Source: Anaerolineales bacterium
GTDB lineage: Bacteria > Chloroflexota > Anaerolineae > UBA7937
Direction: 5' to 3'
DNA length: 14,430 nt
Assembly: GCA_030593425.1 (NCBI GenBank)
Contig: JAUVHF010000026.1
Coordinates: 1-14,430, forward strand
A program made the translations under genes and the position numbers. The notes beneath the pieces were generated by a model, which was not told where the DNA came from, did not search any database, and worked only from the letters and a program-made list of their open reading frames with translations. Every line of letters starts with the position of its first letter. The first letter of the stretch is position 1. Positions 13,945 to 14,430 of this stretch are shown one piece after another.

Positions 13945-14430
13945 ATGCATGAGCAGATCATCATCTCCGGCTTCGGTGGCCAAGGAGCCCTTTTCGCTGG
14001 TCAGGTGCTCACCTACGCGGGCCTCAAAGAGGGGCGGAATGTGACTTGGCTTCCCTCCTATGGCCCCGAGATGCGAGGGGGCACCGCCCGCTGTACCGTG
14101 ACCCTCTCCGATGAACCGATAGGCTCGCCCATCACCGATAGCCCTACCATCGTTATCGCCATGAACCCCCCCTCCCTGGAGATGCTTGAGCCCCGGTTGA
14201 AGCCTGGGGGTTTCCTCTTCGTTAATAGTTCCATAGTGAGCACCGATTCCACTCGGAAGGATATCACCACCATCCGGGTGCCGGCCAACGATATCGCCGA
14301 GGAGTTGGGAAACGAGCGGATGGCCAACATGGTCCTTTTGGGAGCCCTGATAAGGGCCACGGGGGTCATCTCCACGAAGTCGGCTATAGCCGCTCTAGAG
14401 GAGAACCTACCGGAGAGGAGACGCCATCTT
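13945..14430 (+). CDS. 2-oxoacid:ferredoxin oxidoreductase gamma subunit, 3' end cut by window edge
   Basis: The 162 codons visible read MHEQIIISGFGGQGALFAGQ, the hallmark start of gamma subunits (VorC/KorC). PSYGPEMRGGTARCTVTLSD (38-57) and the Ser-rich stretch VNSSIVSTDSTRK follow. The gamma domain contributes to CoA handling and the complex interface in this enzyme family. Members are about 180 aa, so roughly 20 residues lie beyond the edge. The ATG at 13945 is preceded by GAGGGGAG at 6-nt spacing. It is the last visible gene of the delta-alpha-beta-gamma operon; the frame is open to the last base. Confidence 0.93.
   Translation, partial: MHEQIIISGFGGQGALFAGQVLTYAGLKEGRNVTWLPSYGPEMRGGTARCTVTLSDEPIGSPITDSPTIVIAMNPPSLEMLEPRLKPGGFLFVNSSIVSTDSTRKDITTIRVPANDIAEELGNERMANMVLLGALIRATGVISTKSAIAALEENLPERRRHL

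Noticed and set aside
1..14430. CRISPR arrays, insertion sequences, phage genes, tRNA or rRNA genes
   Set aside because: No regularly spaced repeats, transposase or integrase motifs, or cloverleaf sequences were found. The gaps between genes are under 200 bp and are accounted for by promoters and dyads.

Overview
The window reads as chromosomal housekeeping DNA from a bacterium, most likely a Chloroflexota lineage with an anaerobic or thermophilic lifestyle. That placement is an inference. It rests on the style of the DnaE1-type polymerase, on SecA with its extra inserts and C-terminal zinc motif, on a 2-oxoacid:ferredoxin oxidoreductase, and on a separate B12-binding mutase subunit next to MeaB. 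No phylogenetic search was possible. The DNA is moderately GC-rich and almost entirely coding. Start codons are unusually often TTG or GTG (dnaE, mutM, meaB, the GNAT gene and the ferredoxin).

Layout. Left part, minus strand (1-4430): dnaE (replicative DNA polymerase III alpha) followed 4 nt later by pfkA (6-phosphofructokinase), which loses its last few codons at the window edge. Then comes a 198-bp divergent intergenic region (4431-4628) with a promoter facing each way and an inverted repeat between them. Plus strand from there: mutM (Fpg DNA glycosylase); a B12-binding acyl-CoA mutase small subunit with its own promoter; meaB (mutase-protecting GTPase); a GNAT acetyltransferase overlapping meaB by 23 nt; and prs (PRPP synthetase) overlapping the GNAT gene by 20 nt. 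A 129-bp gap (8332-8460) holds a second inverted repeat and an extended -10 promoter. It is followed by secA, a P-loop ATPase, a 2x[4Fe-4S] ferredoxin, and the alpha, beta and gamma subunits of a VOR/KOR-type 2-oxoacid:ferredoxin oxidoreductase. The gamma gene runs off the right edge.

How the genes fit together. The ferredoxin-alpha-beta-gamma run encodes one complete oxidoreductase that decarboxylates a 2-oxoacid to its acyl-CoA and reduces ferredoxin. If it is the branched-chain (VOR) type, its product from valine would be isobutyryl-CoA. That is one step from the acyl-CoA chemistry served by the B12 subunit and MeaB, but the catalytic mutase subunit is not in the window. The P-loop ATPase has no assigned function and is the least understood gene here.

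I see no mobile element, CRISPR array, phage gene, tRNA, rRNA or obvious new system. The points worth a second look are modest: the orphan B12/MeaB pair, the ATPase in the oxidoreductase operon, recurrent promoters placed almost on top of start codons, two inverted repeats at promoters, and some active-site variants in Prs and PfkA.
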